A stretch of DNA of 64,000 nucleotides from Septoria linicola (taxonomy: Eukaryota; Ascomycota; Dothideomycetes; Mycosphaerellales; Mycosphaerellaceae). Location of the stretch: NCBI GenBank assembly GCA_024114885.1, contig CP099421.1:806001-870000 (forward strand), read 5' to 3'. The position numbers and the translations under genes are program-made. The notes beneath the pieces were generated by a model that saw only the letters and a program-made list of their open reading frames with translations, ran no database searches and had not been told where the DNA came from. Below are positions 22,815 to 33,876 of this stretch, in pieces (the first letter of the stretch is position 1; each line of letters opens with the position of its first letter).

Positions 22815-24861
22815 ATGGGCAGGAATTTCTATGGCCTGCGAGGCCTCCACCTCAACATCGCGATTGCGGTCGTTGCTGGTACAGACTTTGCACTTTTCGG
22901 ATATGATCAGGTAGGTCGCGCCACGAGCAGAGAGTGTGCCAAGACTTACTTTGTGAACAGGGTGTAATGGGTATGGAATCGGCGTATGATCGATCTAGCT
23001 ACGACGACTAACCCTGCGAGCCAGGTGGGCTGCTGACCCTCCCTTCCTTCCTCAATCTTTTCCCAGAGATCGATACAGCGCATCCAGAACGAACAGGACG
23101 AACAGCCAGCGAAGTTTCCAACATTCAGGGCATCACCGTTGGCGGCTACACACTGGGATGCTTCTTCGGCGCCGTAGCCACGATCTGGCTGGGCAACATG
23201 CTTGGTCGTAAGAAGACCATTCTGGTTGGCAGCGCCATCATGATAGTTGGAGCGGCGCTTCAGGCTTCGTCGTTTCATCTCGGCCAACTCATCGCCTCAA
23301 GATTGATCACTGGCTTCGGCAACGGTGAGAGCTATTTACCATTTCGCTCAAGTAAGCGCTGGCTGATCAATTGTGCTAGGTATGAACACAAGTACTGTCC
23401 CTACATGGCAGTCAGAGACATCGAAGTCGCACCGCAGAGGTCAGATGGTCATGATCGAAGGTTCTCTTATCGTCTTCGGAGTCATGCTGTCGTACTGGAT
23501 CGATCTTGGCTTCAGTTTTCTGGAACCAAGCACTGTTTCGTGGAGATTCCCAATTGCGTTTCAAATCGTCCTTGCGCTGTTCATTGTTGCGATCATTCCA
23601 GGCCTGCCAGAGTCGCCGCGATGGTATGCTCAAAGGTAGCCCCGAGTACAACAAGATCGCTAACATCGTCTCCAGGCTTGTGCTAAAGGGCAGAGATGCC
23701 GAAGCCCTGGAAGTGCTAAGCGCTCTTAACGATACGACCGAGGATGATCCCAAGATCCAGTCCGAGTTCAAGGCCGTGAAGGACACCGTATTTGAGATGG
23801 CCCAGGGAAGTTTCTCCGACTGCTTCAAGTTCAACCGCAACCGCAATTTCCACCGAACCGTACTGGGATACGTCAACCAGATGTTTCAACAGATTTCCGG
23901 AATCAACATCATTACGTACTATATTCCAACCATCTTCGAGAACAGCATCGGTCTTTCACCCTTCCTGAGTCGACTGTTGGCCGCGTTGAACGGCACCGAG
24001 TACTTCCTCGCTTCTATCATTGCAATTTTCACCATCGAGAAAGTTGGTCGACGCAAACTCATGCTTTTCGGAGCCGCTGGACAATCGCTCTCAATGGCCA
24101 TTCTTGCTGGGTGCACCTCCATTCCGACCGACGATCCCCGAAGTGGGCAGGCAGGAATCGCAGCAGCAGTCTTTCTTTTCGTGTTCAACAGCTTCTTCGC
24201 TATCGTAAGTCTCGACGTGTTTATTGCTGATCAGGCACGTGGCTAACCTGGGTTCATATGTAGGGCTGGCTAGGAATGACTTGGTTGTATCCAGCAGAAG
24301 TGAGTACGGTGGCGTTTTGATGCCTGCATCAACCGCTGACGACAGCAATAGATTACACCTCTCGACATTCGTGCCCCAGCGAACGCAATCAGCACAACTG
24401 CGAACTGGATCTTCAACGTAAGTCTATCTTGCAACGATCGCACACCGCCTATTACATGCACTAACACCACGCAGTTCATGGTCGTCATGGTCACGCCTGT
24501 AGCGTTCGCCAACATCGAGTACAACACCTACACCATCTTCGCCGTCATCAACGCCTTCATGGTACCGTGTGTATACTTCTTCTTTCCCGAAACGGCATAC
24601 CGCTCCCTGGAAGAGATGGACGAAATTTTCCACAAGGTGCATGGATTCAAGGGTGCCTTCGACGTTGTCAAGGTGGCAAAGAAGCAACCAAGACGATATG
24701 GCAAGAACGGTGAGTTGCTTATTGCTTACGATGAGACCGAGGAGGCGCGAGAAGTGGAGAGGAGAAGAAGTTCCGTTGTCTCTGGTGGACGCAAGACAGC
24801 CGGAGGAAACGATCTTGAGAGTGGAGAGAAGTTGGAGGCTTTGCATAGTGAGAAGAAGTAG
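22815..24861 (+). CDS. MFS sugar porter, 555 aa, eight exons
   Basis: Exons 22815-22910, 22961-22970 (10 nt), 23025-23324, 23380-23623, 23676-24204, 24264-24299, 24352-24417 and 24475-24861; all introns are GT-AG (50-59 nt). The spliced protein has the full set of sugar-porter motifs: GYDQGVMGG in the first helix, LGRKKT, PESPRW before the central loop, QQISGINIITYYIPTIFE in helix 7, EKVGRRKL, GWLGMTWLYPAE joined to ITPLDIRAPANA, and PETAYRSLEEMD at the end. Length and 12 predicted helices fit the fungal hexose/polyol transporter group (Pfam Sugar_tr). It acts in the plasma membrane as a facilitator or proton symporter; the exact sugar cannot be told. Tiny exons make it look broken when read unspliced. 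Confidence 0.93.
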
Positions 24862-27596
24862 TGTTATCTTCGGCCTCTCATCGCAGATATCGACATCAAT
24901 CCCTGGACCTCACTTGTTATTGTGCAAGAAGTCTCTCTGATCGCGAAGTGAACCAATGAGACAAACTCGTCATTCCCAGGCTATTGTATAACCGATTGAA
25001 GTGCGAGGTTGCAGATAATGCCGTCGGAGCTATCCAGACTCTGCAAACCTGCGCCGATTTCATTCTTCGTGCGGTCAAACACAGGTGTAGGTGCAGCGTC
25101 TCGTCGATGTGGTTTTTCACGTGTTCGCTAATGGGATGCGTGCTGGACATGCGCGGAACCTGTAGCTCTGTGCATCTCGTCTCTAGGAGGTGGACACTTT
25201 TTCAGACAAGGCCATATTTCGAAAATTGGATAATTCGATCGAGTGCCGACACTGGCAGCAGTATCGCTCCACAGACGATAATACTTCACAAACAAAGTTT
25301 TGAACAACGCGCTGAGGTAGTCTCGTACACTCAGACCTTATGCCCGCTCTGTTGTCGTCGTCCCTCGACAAAGTTTAGGCAACCCTAAGATCAGACGTAC
25401 TCAAGGAGTTCCTTCTTGACTATCGAAGTGAATATACGGTTTGTGGTGCATCGTGTTCGTGTTCGTGAGTGACGCCTTCACTCAACTCTTTCGACAAGTT
25501 ACATTCCTAGAACGCGAACGACCGCACCATTCTCAGGGTGAACGGGGGACCATGGTGGAGCCTACCTTTTTGCCCCGGACGATATCGAGAAGATGCCTGC
25601 TCTGCGCCCTTGCTAGATCCTTCGGAATGAGTGCCTGGTTGCTGCGTACGGATGCCACCATCGTACAGAACGGCGCTCCCACCGATCTATGGAGGTATCT
25701 CATAGAAATGCTGCGACTTATCGTAACGGCTGTTCCCGCCTGCGTGCATCCTGGTACCTGGTACCGAGGCTGAACAAGTGTGCTGAAAGTGTAGCCGTCG
25801 TTTTTCCACAATTCACGTCGTTCACGATAGCACTACTAGTATTTTGCTCCGAGCTCCGCAGGATTCATCAGGTTTGTCATGCAGATGCTAGTATCCGGGA
25901 AACAATGCCACAGACCAGCTTTCCTCACTGACATGACGATGTGCATCAGAGCCATTGATTGCGTCGTAGCGCTGCAATACTCTGGCTCAGCAAAGCTCCC
26001 CATGACTAGCTGGCTTAAGGGCGTCGAGATCCAGCAACAAGGCGAAGTTGAAGATGAAGTTTGACAGGCTCATTCTCGGGTGATGCATGCCGTGGAGATC
26101 CGCGAGCCGGTGTGTAACACGAAAGAATGCGATTTTGTGTCACCTCTCGGTGCCTACAAATCCATGCTGCGTCCTGAGAGGCCGATCCTAGTGGTTTGCA
26201 TTATATTGGTATTGAGTCAACGATCTGGCTCTTGAGCTGAAACGGTGATAGTGCGGATCCAACAGCGTGGGTACTACTGCGAATCTCTTCGCGAATGCAT
26301 GTTGCACATCGCACGCAAAATCAGACTCGTTTGCTAGGGAAGCCACATATTCAGTGCAGCGCTCATGCCCGGCATGATTAGAAGACGAGAAGTCGGTTTG
26401 GACACGAGTCATGCCTTGGTCGGGCGGAAGAAATAATCTGCCAGAAGTACCTTGATGAGAAGATCTATATTACTCCAGATGCCGCTCATGACGAGAGCTG
26501 CTCGCTATAAGCAGTGGAAGTCGCGTTACATCAGAGCCCTGACACGGGCCTCACCGCCCTCTATCGCGGTTGGAGTGCTCCGGAAGTCAGTCACGCACTG
26601 GCCATGTGAGGCTTTTGTGGCGTTCTCTCAAGTCTACCCAAGACTGCCGTTGCAGTGTGAGCAGGAGGTCTCTGCCCTGGCCCCTGGACAATCGACTGGT
26701 GCCAAATGTAGGCCGTTGCCACAGACATACGATGCCATAAAACGGCGTCATCTGTCGCATGCCAAGGCTCTTCCAATTGTATGTGGGCAACACCTTTGGA
26801 CGACTTAATCAATACCATCGAACGCTAGAAGCACGTCCAGACGCTCTCGACTCAGCTCACGATGTCCCAAGACCCTGCGCTTGGAGGTGCCGGCGCACGA
26901 CAGCCGGCAGCCGGTATCAGCCATGTGATAGCATCTGCGCCATCAGCTTTACTGCGGACAGATGCATCGACCTCCACATATTGCTCATGATCATATCAGC
27001 ACCGGCTCGACCGGTTGGTGGTCTGCGACTATCCACCATCCGCTACTGCGTGGGGCACGAGGACCAGATCTCCCACAAATCACGCAGTCTACAAGTCGAT
27101 TCTGCGCACGCAACAGAAGCACGTTCGTGCGCGGACGCGAGCCTGGACGAATCGTAAGCTCCGGAACAGTCTCTGCGACCTCATTCGTGGGCACTAGTTA
27201 CTACTCGTTCATCATCCTATCCCTATAATCTGGGCAGTCCGTACCTGAATGACCCCACTCTTCTCGTGTGCTGAGCCGAATCGTGCCGTACCTCTCTTGT
27301 CCTCTACGCGTAACAGACGTGTCGAACATACACATCTTTCTGAGAAATAGCAGCTCTCAGATCTGTATCACATAAAGAACACCGCCAGCCGATCTCTCGG
27401 GAGGTCCTCAATGTGCCGACATGGGTGCAACAGTGCCGGAGGACAAATAGCTTGACGAGTTTGCTTGCCACAAGTCAGGCGTACTTCTTGACACCACCTC
27501 TACCGCGACCACCTTAGAAGACCCTCCCGGACCTACCAGATAGCCCATCAACTTTCGACACCATCACACACAAGACCGCATCCACGATTCAAGACT
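24862..27596. other. Gene-poor gap, 2.7 kb
   Basis: Base composition is like the genes around it. Short frames on both strands, no recognisable motif, no convincing splice chain. A heavily spliced small gene such as the one that follows could still be hidden here. Confidence 0.4.
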
Positions 27597-27933
27597 ATGT
27601 GTGACTACACCAAGGTCGAATATGCCTGCAATCACTTGCGATACACGGTGCGCGCATGGTGTTAGTGTCTCGAGTCCGAGTCTCAACAACGGCGTTGACC
27701 TTTGAGCAGGCATCAAATATCAGGAAACTCACAAGCGCTGTCCTGCAAACGTAGTAGCTGTGGAGTATCGCCTAGACGAGAAATGTGGTGTGTGACGTGT
27801 ATTGAAACGCGCAATTGATACTAACCACGACACAGGTGACTGCAGAGAAAGTCCCTCGCCGCTGTACACTTTGGAAAGGAAGGCATCGAAATTAACTACG
27901 AGGAAAGATGGGGGAGCGTCTAAGACGCAATGA
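27597..27933 (+). CDS. Small Cys-rich protein, 79 aa, three exons
   Basis: Exons 27597-27660, 27710-27787 and 27836-27933; introns of 49 and 48 nt are GT-AG, with TTGACC and ACTAACC branch-like sites. No single reading frame covers it. The protein starts MCDYTKVEYACNHLRYTVRAW and continues with KYQETHKRCP, then DEKCGDC, then a basic disordered tail. Cysteines at 2, 11, 22, 32, 47 and 50 with His13 and His29 could bind one or two zinc ions. It resembles short MC-x-Y proteins that recur as hypothetical genes in Dothideomycetes, but I know no function. There is no signal peptide, so a cytosolic or nuclear place is likely. Confidence 0.75.
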
Positions 27934-29237
27934 GTGGCGTTGGACAGCTGTGGCAGGACCACAGAACCGCACGCATAGAGGTTCCAAACCAGTCACTTGA
28001 CGCACTTTTGATGGGCAAACAATTGACAGGTATCACAAGCTTCCGTCTCAAGTTTTGTAATGCGTATTTTATAGCATTCACGTTAACCATTACTGACGGC
28101 AAGTCACAGGACGCACGAGGCCTTCAAACAACCATGGTTCTGGGATCTGACCAGGGATCTTGTGCGACATGTGCTTATCGGCGACCCGCAGGATCACGCG
28201 CACCAGCAACAAAAGGTCGAGGGCCAGCGTTCGAAGTCGCTGGCCTGGTTCAGGCAAGCTTGGAAGCGATGCACGCATGGTACACACTCGCAAGCTTAGC
28301 ACTGCACAATCGTACGCCGGCTCGCAACTTGTCGCAGGAGACGCTGGTGAGATCGTCTGGTGCCTGTAGTACCTTGTCTGTACCACCGCAGTCTGCCTTT
28401 GTCTGGATACGGAGAGCACTCATGCCAATGAGCGACTGAAGTACCCGGATACCGGAGAATCAGATTCTCACGCATGCAAGTGAAGAATACTGGTTTGGAG
28501 GCCGAATCAAGACCGAGGGAAGTCACATTCTCAAGGGTATGATCAGGCCTGCAGCTAAAGGAAACGCGCAATGTGAAACTGTTTGGGAGACTGGCTGGGT
28601 TTCTGGATGTGTGAAGAGCCCTTTGGCGATTGCCAGACTGTTGTGTCTGTTGCGCGGTGATGTCTTACTCAACGCTGTTGGCGACAGATCAATAGTCATA
28701 GAATCTGATGCTACACTAGTCTCAAACAATACACGAGGCATCATCATCAGGTATCTTATCCTCTGGCTTCTGTAGCGGTGACTAAATTACACTAGCTGAT
28801 CTCGTTGCTTAGACTGCAAACAACCGATCGATCTCCCACATAGAAGGAGTGCGGCGGCTGAACAAGCAGGGTGAAGACCTGCAACAACCTGCTCCGCGAT
28901 CTATATGAGTGTCAGCGCGGCTTCCAGTCTCCAAGCTACTCTCCAATTGTGATCATAGACGTCTTCGCAGTTGTCAGCTTGGTGTTGCTCGGTATGCAGA
29001 GACGTCGCGAATTGACGCTTCACTTCACCTTTTGGCGCGGCTCGAGGCCCCTGCCATATGCATGTCGGCTGCAGTGCGGATCGCCCGCTGCAGGCACCAT
29101 AACACAACACAAGACGAATTTCTCTCCTCTGTTCTTTTCTTCTTCCGCAACATTCTCGACCACGCTGGTAAGTACTACTCCACATCGTCAAACACATCGG
29201 CAGGCGGCGGCAGCGGCACAAGGTTACGTAGATCTAT
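27934..29237. other. Gene-poor gap, 1.3 kb
   Basis: No supported gene. Several short frames without motifs. The 3' half leads into the spliced 5' leader of the BTB gene. Confidence 0.4.
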
Positions 29238-29407
29238 ATGTCATTTGAGGAAGAATTCCACGGGCGAGTCTTCGGGTATAGACAGGAAGATCTAGAGGTA
29301 GAGATGCTCAACAAAGAGTCTGAGAGGTAAGTATGCTTCCCTCCCACACTGGATTCTGACTGACTTTCGACTCTAGAGATCGAGGGCAGTCGACGCTGCC
29401 CTCGTAG
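29238..29407 (+). promoter_or_regulatory. Probable spliced 5' leader with a 39-codon upstream ORF
   Basis: An ATG at 29238 opens a frame (MSFEEEFHGRVFGY) that runs to GAGAG at 29326, followed by a textbook intron (GTAAGT at 29327, CTGACTGAC branch region, CTCTAG ending at 29376). Spliced, the frame ends at TAG 29405-29407, giving 39 codons, 74 bp upstream of the BTB start. It cannot be joined in frame to the BTB protein. Best read as a 5' UTR intron with an upstream ORF, which would lower translation of the main frame; a separate tiny gene or alternative upstream exon is possible. Confidence 0.45.
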
Positions 29408-29481
29408 TTGAGCAAGACGACTATATACGCGAAACAAACTACACTTGAGTTCTTACTGACATACTTTCCTCTGCAGCAAAG

Positions 29482-30369
29482 ATGCCACCAAGCCGCCCAG
29501 CAACCACCGCGGCGACGGAGCACCCCTGGTAAGAACAAGGAAACCGAACGAGACTGGAACGATAGCGCTGATAACAACACAGGGACCCTTACGGGCCAGG
29601 GCTGTTCGTCATCGTCGGTCAGCGTGAGGCCGCGAGGCACTACAAGGTGCCCGTGAGTATGATCAATCACTACTCCGGGTACTTTCGCGTGCAGACCTCG
29701 TGGCCTTACATCGAGCTGACCGACGATGACGTGGTCCGTCTGCCTGGAGAGGACCCAGAGATCTTCCAGAGAATGCTGCAGTACCTGGACTGCCGCCAGA
29801 TCACCTGGTACTACGAGCATCCACTTGACCTCTCCTTCGACACCATCATCGACATTTACGGACTTGGCATACGACGAGACGTCCCACTCATCCAGAACGT
29901 CGCCACGGACCTGTTTGCGAATAAGATTAAGGAGCTACAGCTCCTGCCTGACCGCTGGTCAGTCGAGTATCTTTGGGAGAGATGCCCGCCCGGCTGCGCA
30001 CTCAGAATCCTCCTCGTCGAATTGGTGCGCGCCATGTGGATTCCAGACCGCCACAAGGACCCAGTGTGGAACCAGCTGGCCGGTGGCGAGAGCCCGACGC
30101 CTGACCGCTTGATCGACATGATGGAGACGCTGGAGAGCAGCGACCATAAGATCCGCGTGGGCTGGCAGATGAAGGCGCGCCTGAAGAACTGCGGTTTCCA
30201 CGAACACGACGACGGCGAGCACTGCGAACAAGACGACGAGTGCATGCTCGGTGCCGGACGGCGCGCAGACGACGACATGGAATATGCTCCGCATTTACAG
30301 CGTGGAGGAAGAGGGCCGCACAGAGGCATCAACCACCCGAGCGAGAGCCCTTCTTACATCTTTGATTGA
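29482..30369 (+). CDS. BTB/POZ-domain protein, 277 aa
   Basis: Exons 29482-29528 and 29583-30369; a 54-nt GT-AG intron with a CTGATAAC branch site. The short first exon gives MPPSRPATTAATEHPW. Residues about 19-125 have the order of a fungal BTB domain: GLFVIVGQREAARHYKVPVSMINHYSGYFR (strand, strand, helix), then DDDVVRLPGEDPEIFQRMLQYL and DIYGLGIRRDVPLIQNVATD. The C-terminal part continues with helices (LRILLVELVRAMW) and a charged His/Asp/Glu-rich tail. Such proteins act as dimerising adaptors, some for cullin-3 ligases; the partner is unknown here. Confidence 0.85.
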
Positions 30370-30694
30370 GGCGACACAGACACAATGGACACGAGAGTGA
30401 GTTCTTTGGCGGATTCCTGCCTAATCAAGACTGACCATGTTCTAGGAGCAAGACTCGGTGACAGCCATAGGCGCACGGGCATGACATGACGAGAGTCCCA
30501 CGAAGATTGAAAGAAGCAGTATGTCGGAACAGTCCTGGTATCTCTGCAGATACTGACCAATCCCAGGCACGCAGCTCGCAGACAGCCATTGAAACGACGG
30601 CATGACGGACAGGAAGCACGAAAGGTGCTGCGACGAAGACACGCGCTCAGGCTACACGAGATTAGCTTGGATCAGCGCCAACAGGACAAGCACA
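30370..30694. other. Intergenic, between convergent BTB and dehydrogenase genes
   Basis: About 325 bp between two stop codons; presumably the two 3' UTRs. A GT-AG-like pair (GTGAGT near 30397, TTCTAG near 30444) suggests a possible 3' UTR intron. Nothing else seen. Confidence 0.4.
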
Positions 30695-32194
30695 CTATAG
30701 CTTACTGGCAATGTTGATGAGCATCGCCTTGGTGACGAGATACTCGTTGATGCCTTGTGTTCCACCTTCTCGCCCGAAACCAGATCCCTTCACACCACCA
30801 AACGGCGACTCACAAGCACTGAGGACTCCGACATTGACGCCAACCATGCCAACTTCGAGCTCTTCGGCGACTCGCCAGCTGCGGGACTGGTTTTCAGTGA
30901 TGATGAAGCTGCCTAGACCAACGTCACAATCATTGGCGCGCTCAATCACTTCTTCCTCAGTTTCAAATTTGTACAGACCCATCACTGGTGCGAACGTCTC
31001 TTCCCTCGTTGTGATCATCTCCTGGCTCATGTTCGTGATTAATGTCGGTTGCAAGAAGTATCCCTTTCCTGTTTCTTTTGCTGGCGCACCACCCACCACG
31101 ACCTTGCCGCCGTGCTTCTTAGCATCCTCAATGTGTGCCAAAGCCTTTTCCACAGCTCGATCGTGTGTCAGTGGCCCAACAAACACGCCGTCTTCAGTTC
31201 CGGCGCCGACTTTTAAGCTACCGATCCTCTCAGCCAGCCGCTTCGCAAACTCGTCGTAGATTCCTGCTTGCACAAAGATGCGATTGGCAGTGACGCAAGT
31301 TTGTCCGCTGTTTCGAAACTTGGCTAACACGGCCGCTTCGACTGCAGTTTCCATCTTCGCGTCATCAAAGACGATGAAAGGCGAATTGCCTCCGAGCTCC
31401 AATGACAGCTTCTTCAGAGTCGAAGAGCATTGCTTCATCAACAGCTTTCCGACTCTCGTCGATCCCGTGAATGACACTTTATGGACCTTAGGATTCGTGC
31501 ACAGCTCCTCACCTACTTCAGCGACAGTCTGTAGACTTGTGATTACATTGATCGACCCCTTTGGAAACCCAGCTTCTTCCGCCAGAACAGCAAGCGCCAA
31601 TGCGGTCAAGGGTGTCTCGCCGGCTGGCTTCCACACAGTCGTACATCCTGCCGCGAGAGCAGCTCCACACTTCCTCGTGATCATCGCAGCAGGAAAGTTC
31701 CAAGGTGCGAGACACGCGGCAACACCGATGGGTTGCTTGAACGTCAAGATTCTCTGGTTCAAGTTCGCAGGTGGCACAACCTCGCCGTGTTGGACCTCCG
31801 CTTGCGTGGCGAACCATTCGAGGAACGAGGCACTGTATATGACTTCACCTTTAGATTCTGTCAAAGTTTTGCCGTTTTCCAGAGTCATGATGAGGGCCAA
31901 GTCATCAGCGTTCTCGTGGCACAGGTCGGACCATTTGCGCAGCATCCGAGCTCGTTGGCGCGCGGACGTTTTCTTGTAGGACTTGAATGCTTCGTGGGCG
32001 GCGTCGACAGATTTGGCTACATCTGTTTTGTCCATTTCTGGTAGAGTAGCCAGCTTCTCAAGTGTGGCCGGATCGATGACATCGAATGTGGCCTTCGAGG
32101 ATGCTGATGTTGTCCATTCTCCATTGATCAGACCTTGAGTCTTGAGTAGCTTTTTGTTCTGGATGTCTGCGAGAGTCTTGGTTTGTTTGGCCAT
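30695..32194 (-). CDS. UGA2: Succinate-semialdehyde dehydrogenase (NAD(P)+), 499 aa
   Basis: A single uninterrupted frame with ATG at 32192-32194. The aldehyde dehydrogenase fold is complete: APWNFPAAMITRK (cofactor site), TVWKPAGETPL, SFTGSTRVGK, catalytic general base Glu266 in LELGGNSPF, nucleophile Cys300 in NSGQTCVTANR, EETFAPVMGLYKF and the C-terminal PFGGVKGSGFGREGG. Length and these blocks fit the SSADH/GabD subfamily, which oxidises succinate semialdehyde to succinate in the GABA shunt and supports stress tolerance and GABA use as nitrogen source. No mitochondrial presequence is evident, so a cytosolic location is likely. Convergent with the BTB gene. The substrate call is by family resemblance. 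Confidence 0.92.
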   Translation of the reverse strand: MAKQTKTLADIQNKKLLKTQGLINGEWTTSASSKATFDVIDPATLEKLATLPEMDKTDVAKSVDAAHEAFKSYKKTSARQRARMLRKWSDLCHENADDLALIMTLENGKTLTESKGEVIYSASFLEWFATQAEVQHGEVVPPANLNQRILTFKQPIGVAACLAPWNFPAAMITRKCGAALAAGCTTVWKPAGETPLTALALAVLAEEAGFPKGSINVITSLQTVAEVGEELCTNPKVHKVSFTGSTRVGKLLMKQCSSTLKKLSLELGGNSPFIVFDDAKMETAVEAAVLAKFRNSGQTCVTANRIFVQAGIYDEFAKRLAERIGSLKVGAGTEDGVFVGPLTHDRAVEKALAHIEDAKKHGGKVVVGGAPAKETGKGYFLQPTLITNMSQEMITTREETFAPVMGLYKFETEEEVIERANDCDVGLGSFIITENQSRSWRVAEELEVGMVGVNVGVLSACESPFGGVKGSGFGREGGTQGINEYLVTKAMLINIASKL

Positions 32195-33054
32195 GGTTGC
32201 AGCGTTATAAAGAGTTAGTGTCGAGGTGATGCACAGTGTCCGTTTGTGAAGGTAATGGCAGAGTGAGCGTTGAACGTGAAGTGGTGCACTTGCAGACTTC
32301 TTGGCCTATCGAGCTCTATGTACCGCATCCTAGTACGCCGTCATTGATGCGGGGCTGGCAAGGAAAGTGGAAGCACGGCAGTACTTGCCGTTTCCTATCC
32401 GGGCAAGACAGCTCGCCGAGCATACAACCCATCAATAACGAGAGCGGCCCTTGACCTAGGCAGGGTGCTGACCAGTATTCGAGCGTCGCGTCCAGAAGCA
32501 TCAGCAGCATCAATACTGTCTGATTTCGAACTGCCAGGCTCAAAAATGTGTCATGAGCATGTGCTAGGCTCCGTTTCGAGTGAAACTAGGAGCGAGATTT
32601 CCACAGGCCATCGCACTTTTGCGTTGCCTGCTATGCAACTGCCTTTGAGTTCGCCGCGTTTTGTTCGTGAAAAATGCGTCAGCGCCAGTCCATCGAAGCT
32701 TCCAACCGAGCAGCTAGAATTCCGACTTGGGTCCTGTATTGAAGCTTTCTCGAACCCTTCGCGTTGACCATAAGGCATTGCTAGCTAATCTCTTTGTCCG
32801 CCAGCCCTTTCTATCGTCGCGGAACGTCCTCACCACTTGCCGTGGGTGGAATGCTACCAGCCATGCGTGCCCCAAAAGCCGACTTCGTCAGAGATGTGCA
32901 CCTGACGGCCTGCATCTGCGGCGACCTGAGCACAAGTGTATGTGTCTGCATGGCATATCCATCGATCTTCGGGCAACGCAACGCAGGCTCGCAAACGAGC
33001 AATGTAAATTTATGCTCCAGACATCACGTCTGAGCTTGGCTCGCCGTTACCTCC
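32195..33054. other. Intergenic gap, 0.86 kb
   Basis: Contains the dehydrogenase promoter (GTTATAAAG just upstream of its ATG, at about 32205) and the 3' UTR of the NC2 alpha gene. No gene seen. Confidence 0.45.
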
Positions 33055-33876
33055 TCAAAAGTCATCACCAGAGTCCTTGCGCTTCTTCCCTTTCTTCTTC
33101 GGCTTCGTGTCTTCGGAGTCACTGGCAACCTCCTTCTTCGCTTTGGTGGGTGCATCAGGCACTTTGCTGACAATCTCTTCCAAGAAGTCCAGCTTCTCGT
33201 CTGCAGCGATTGCCTTCTTCAGGTGCTGTGCTAGAACCCTGCGTGGCCCCTTCGTCGCTCCCCCCGCGCCTTCTGGCCCCCTCGCCTGGTGGGCAGCCGC
33301 AGAAATGAGCTTGGTCATGAAAAGCTCCAGTGCGCGGCTGACAACCGTGGGCGTGACTTGAGCAACCTTGCCGATATCCTCATCTGCCTGCATGATGCGC
33401 TTAATGCGTGCGACTGGGAAGGAGGTTTTGAGCTGGCAACCAAGAGTTGGATCACCATTACTCTCGCTTTTCACCGGTGCAGGTGGAGGAATAGCTTCAG
33501 ACTCGCCATTTTGGAAGTCGTTGGATTGCTCCTGCTTCACACGTCTCGACTTTTTGGCGACAGGCGCGTCCGGCATAAAGTCGTCCTCGTCATCGTTCTG
33601 TTCGGCGTAGTTCACTTGCTTTCGTCGCGTTGAAGCTGGCATAGCTGGCTGTGGTTGGAATTGTTGGTCGTAGGGTATTTGTTGTGGAATGGACGTGACT
33701 GGGATGTGATAGTCGGAGTACGCGTTGTTGCCGGCAAAAGCGCTTCCGAACAATTGTTGTTGCGAGAATGGAGGTGACGCAGCAATCGGAATTTCCCCAA
33801 GCTGTGGACTGCTCGGGCGATAGCCGGATGGCTCTGCCAGCCCAGAAAGATCCGGTGATTGGGGCCTATAGTCCAT
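33055..33876 (-). CDS. BUR6: NC2 alpha / Bur6-type histone-fold transcription regulator, 273 aa
   Basis: The ATG at 33874-33876 (MDYRPQSPDL) is preferred; the frame is open further upstream but without similarity. An N-terminal disordered region of about 145 residues (Pro/Gln-rich, then an acidic stretch and a basic nuclear-localisation-like KKSRRVK) precedes the histone fold at about residues 150-238: TSFPVARIKRIMQADEDIGK, VTPTVVSRALELFMTKLI, and HLKKAIAADEKLDFLEEIV. This order is typical of NC2 alpha (DRAP1), which pairs with NC2 beta to bind TBP on DNA and repress or tune RNA polymerase II start. The tail is Lys-rich (KKKGKKRKD). The loop between helices 2 and 3 is longer than usual. A Dpb3/CHRAC-type subunit is the alternative. 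Confidence 0.88.
   Translation of the reverse strand: MDYRPQSPDLSGLAEPSGYRPSSPQLGEIPIAASPPFSQQQLFGSAFAGNNAYSDYHIPVTSIPQQIPYDQQFQPQPAMPASTRRKQVNYAEQNDDEDDFMPDAPVAKKSRRVKQEQSNDFQNGESEAIPPPAPVKSESNGDPTLGCQLKTSFPVARIKRIMQADEDIGKVAQVTPTVVSRALELFMTKLISAAAHQARGPEGAGGATKGPRRVLAQHLKKAIAADEKLDFLEEIVSKVPDAPTKAKKEVASDSEDTKPKKKGKKRKDSGDDF

Noticed and set aside
23636..23675. 40-nt intron in the sugar porter (GTAGCC donor)
   Set aside because: The upstream donor GTATGC at 23624 gives a normal 52-nt intron and restores the family consensus PESPRWLVLKGR.
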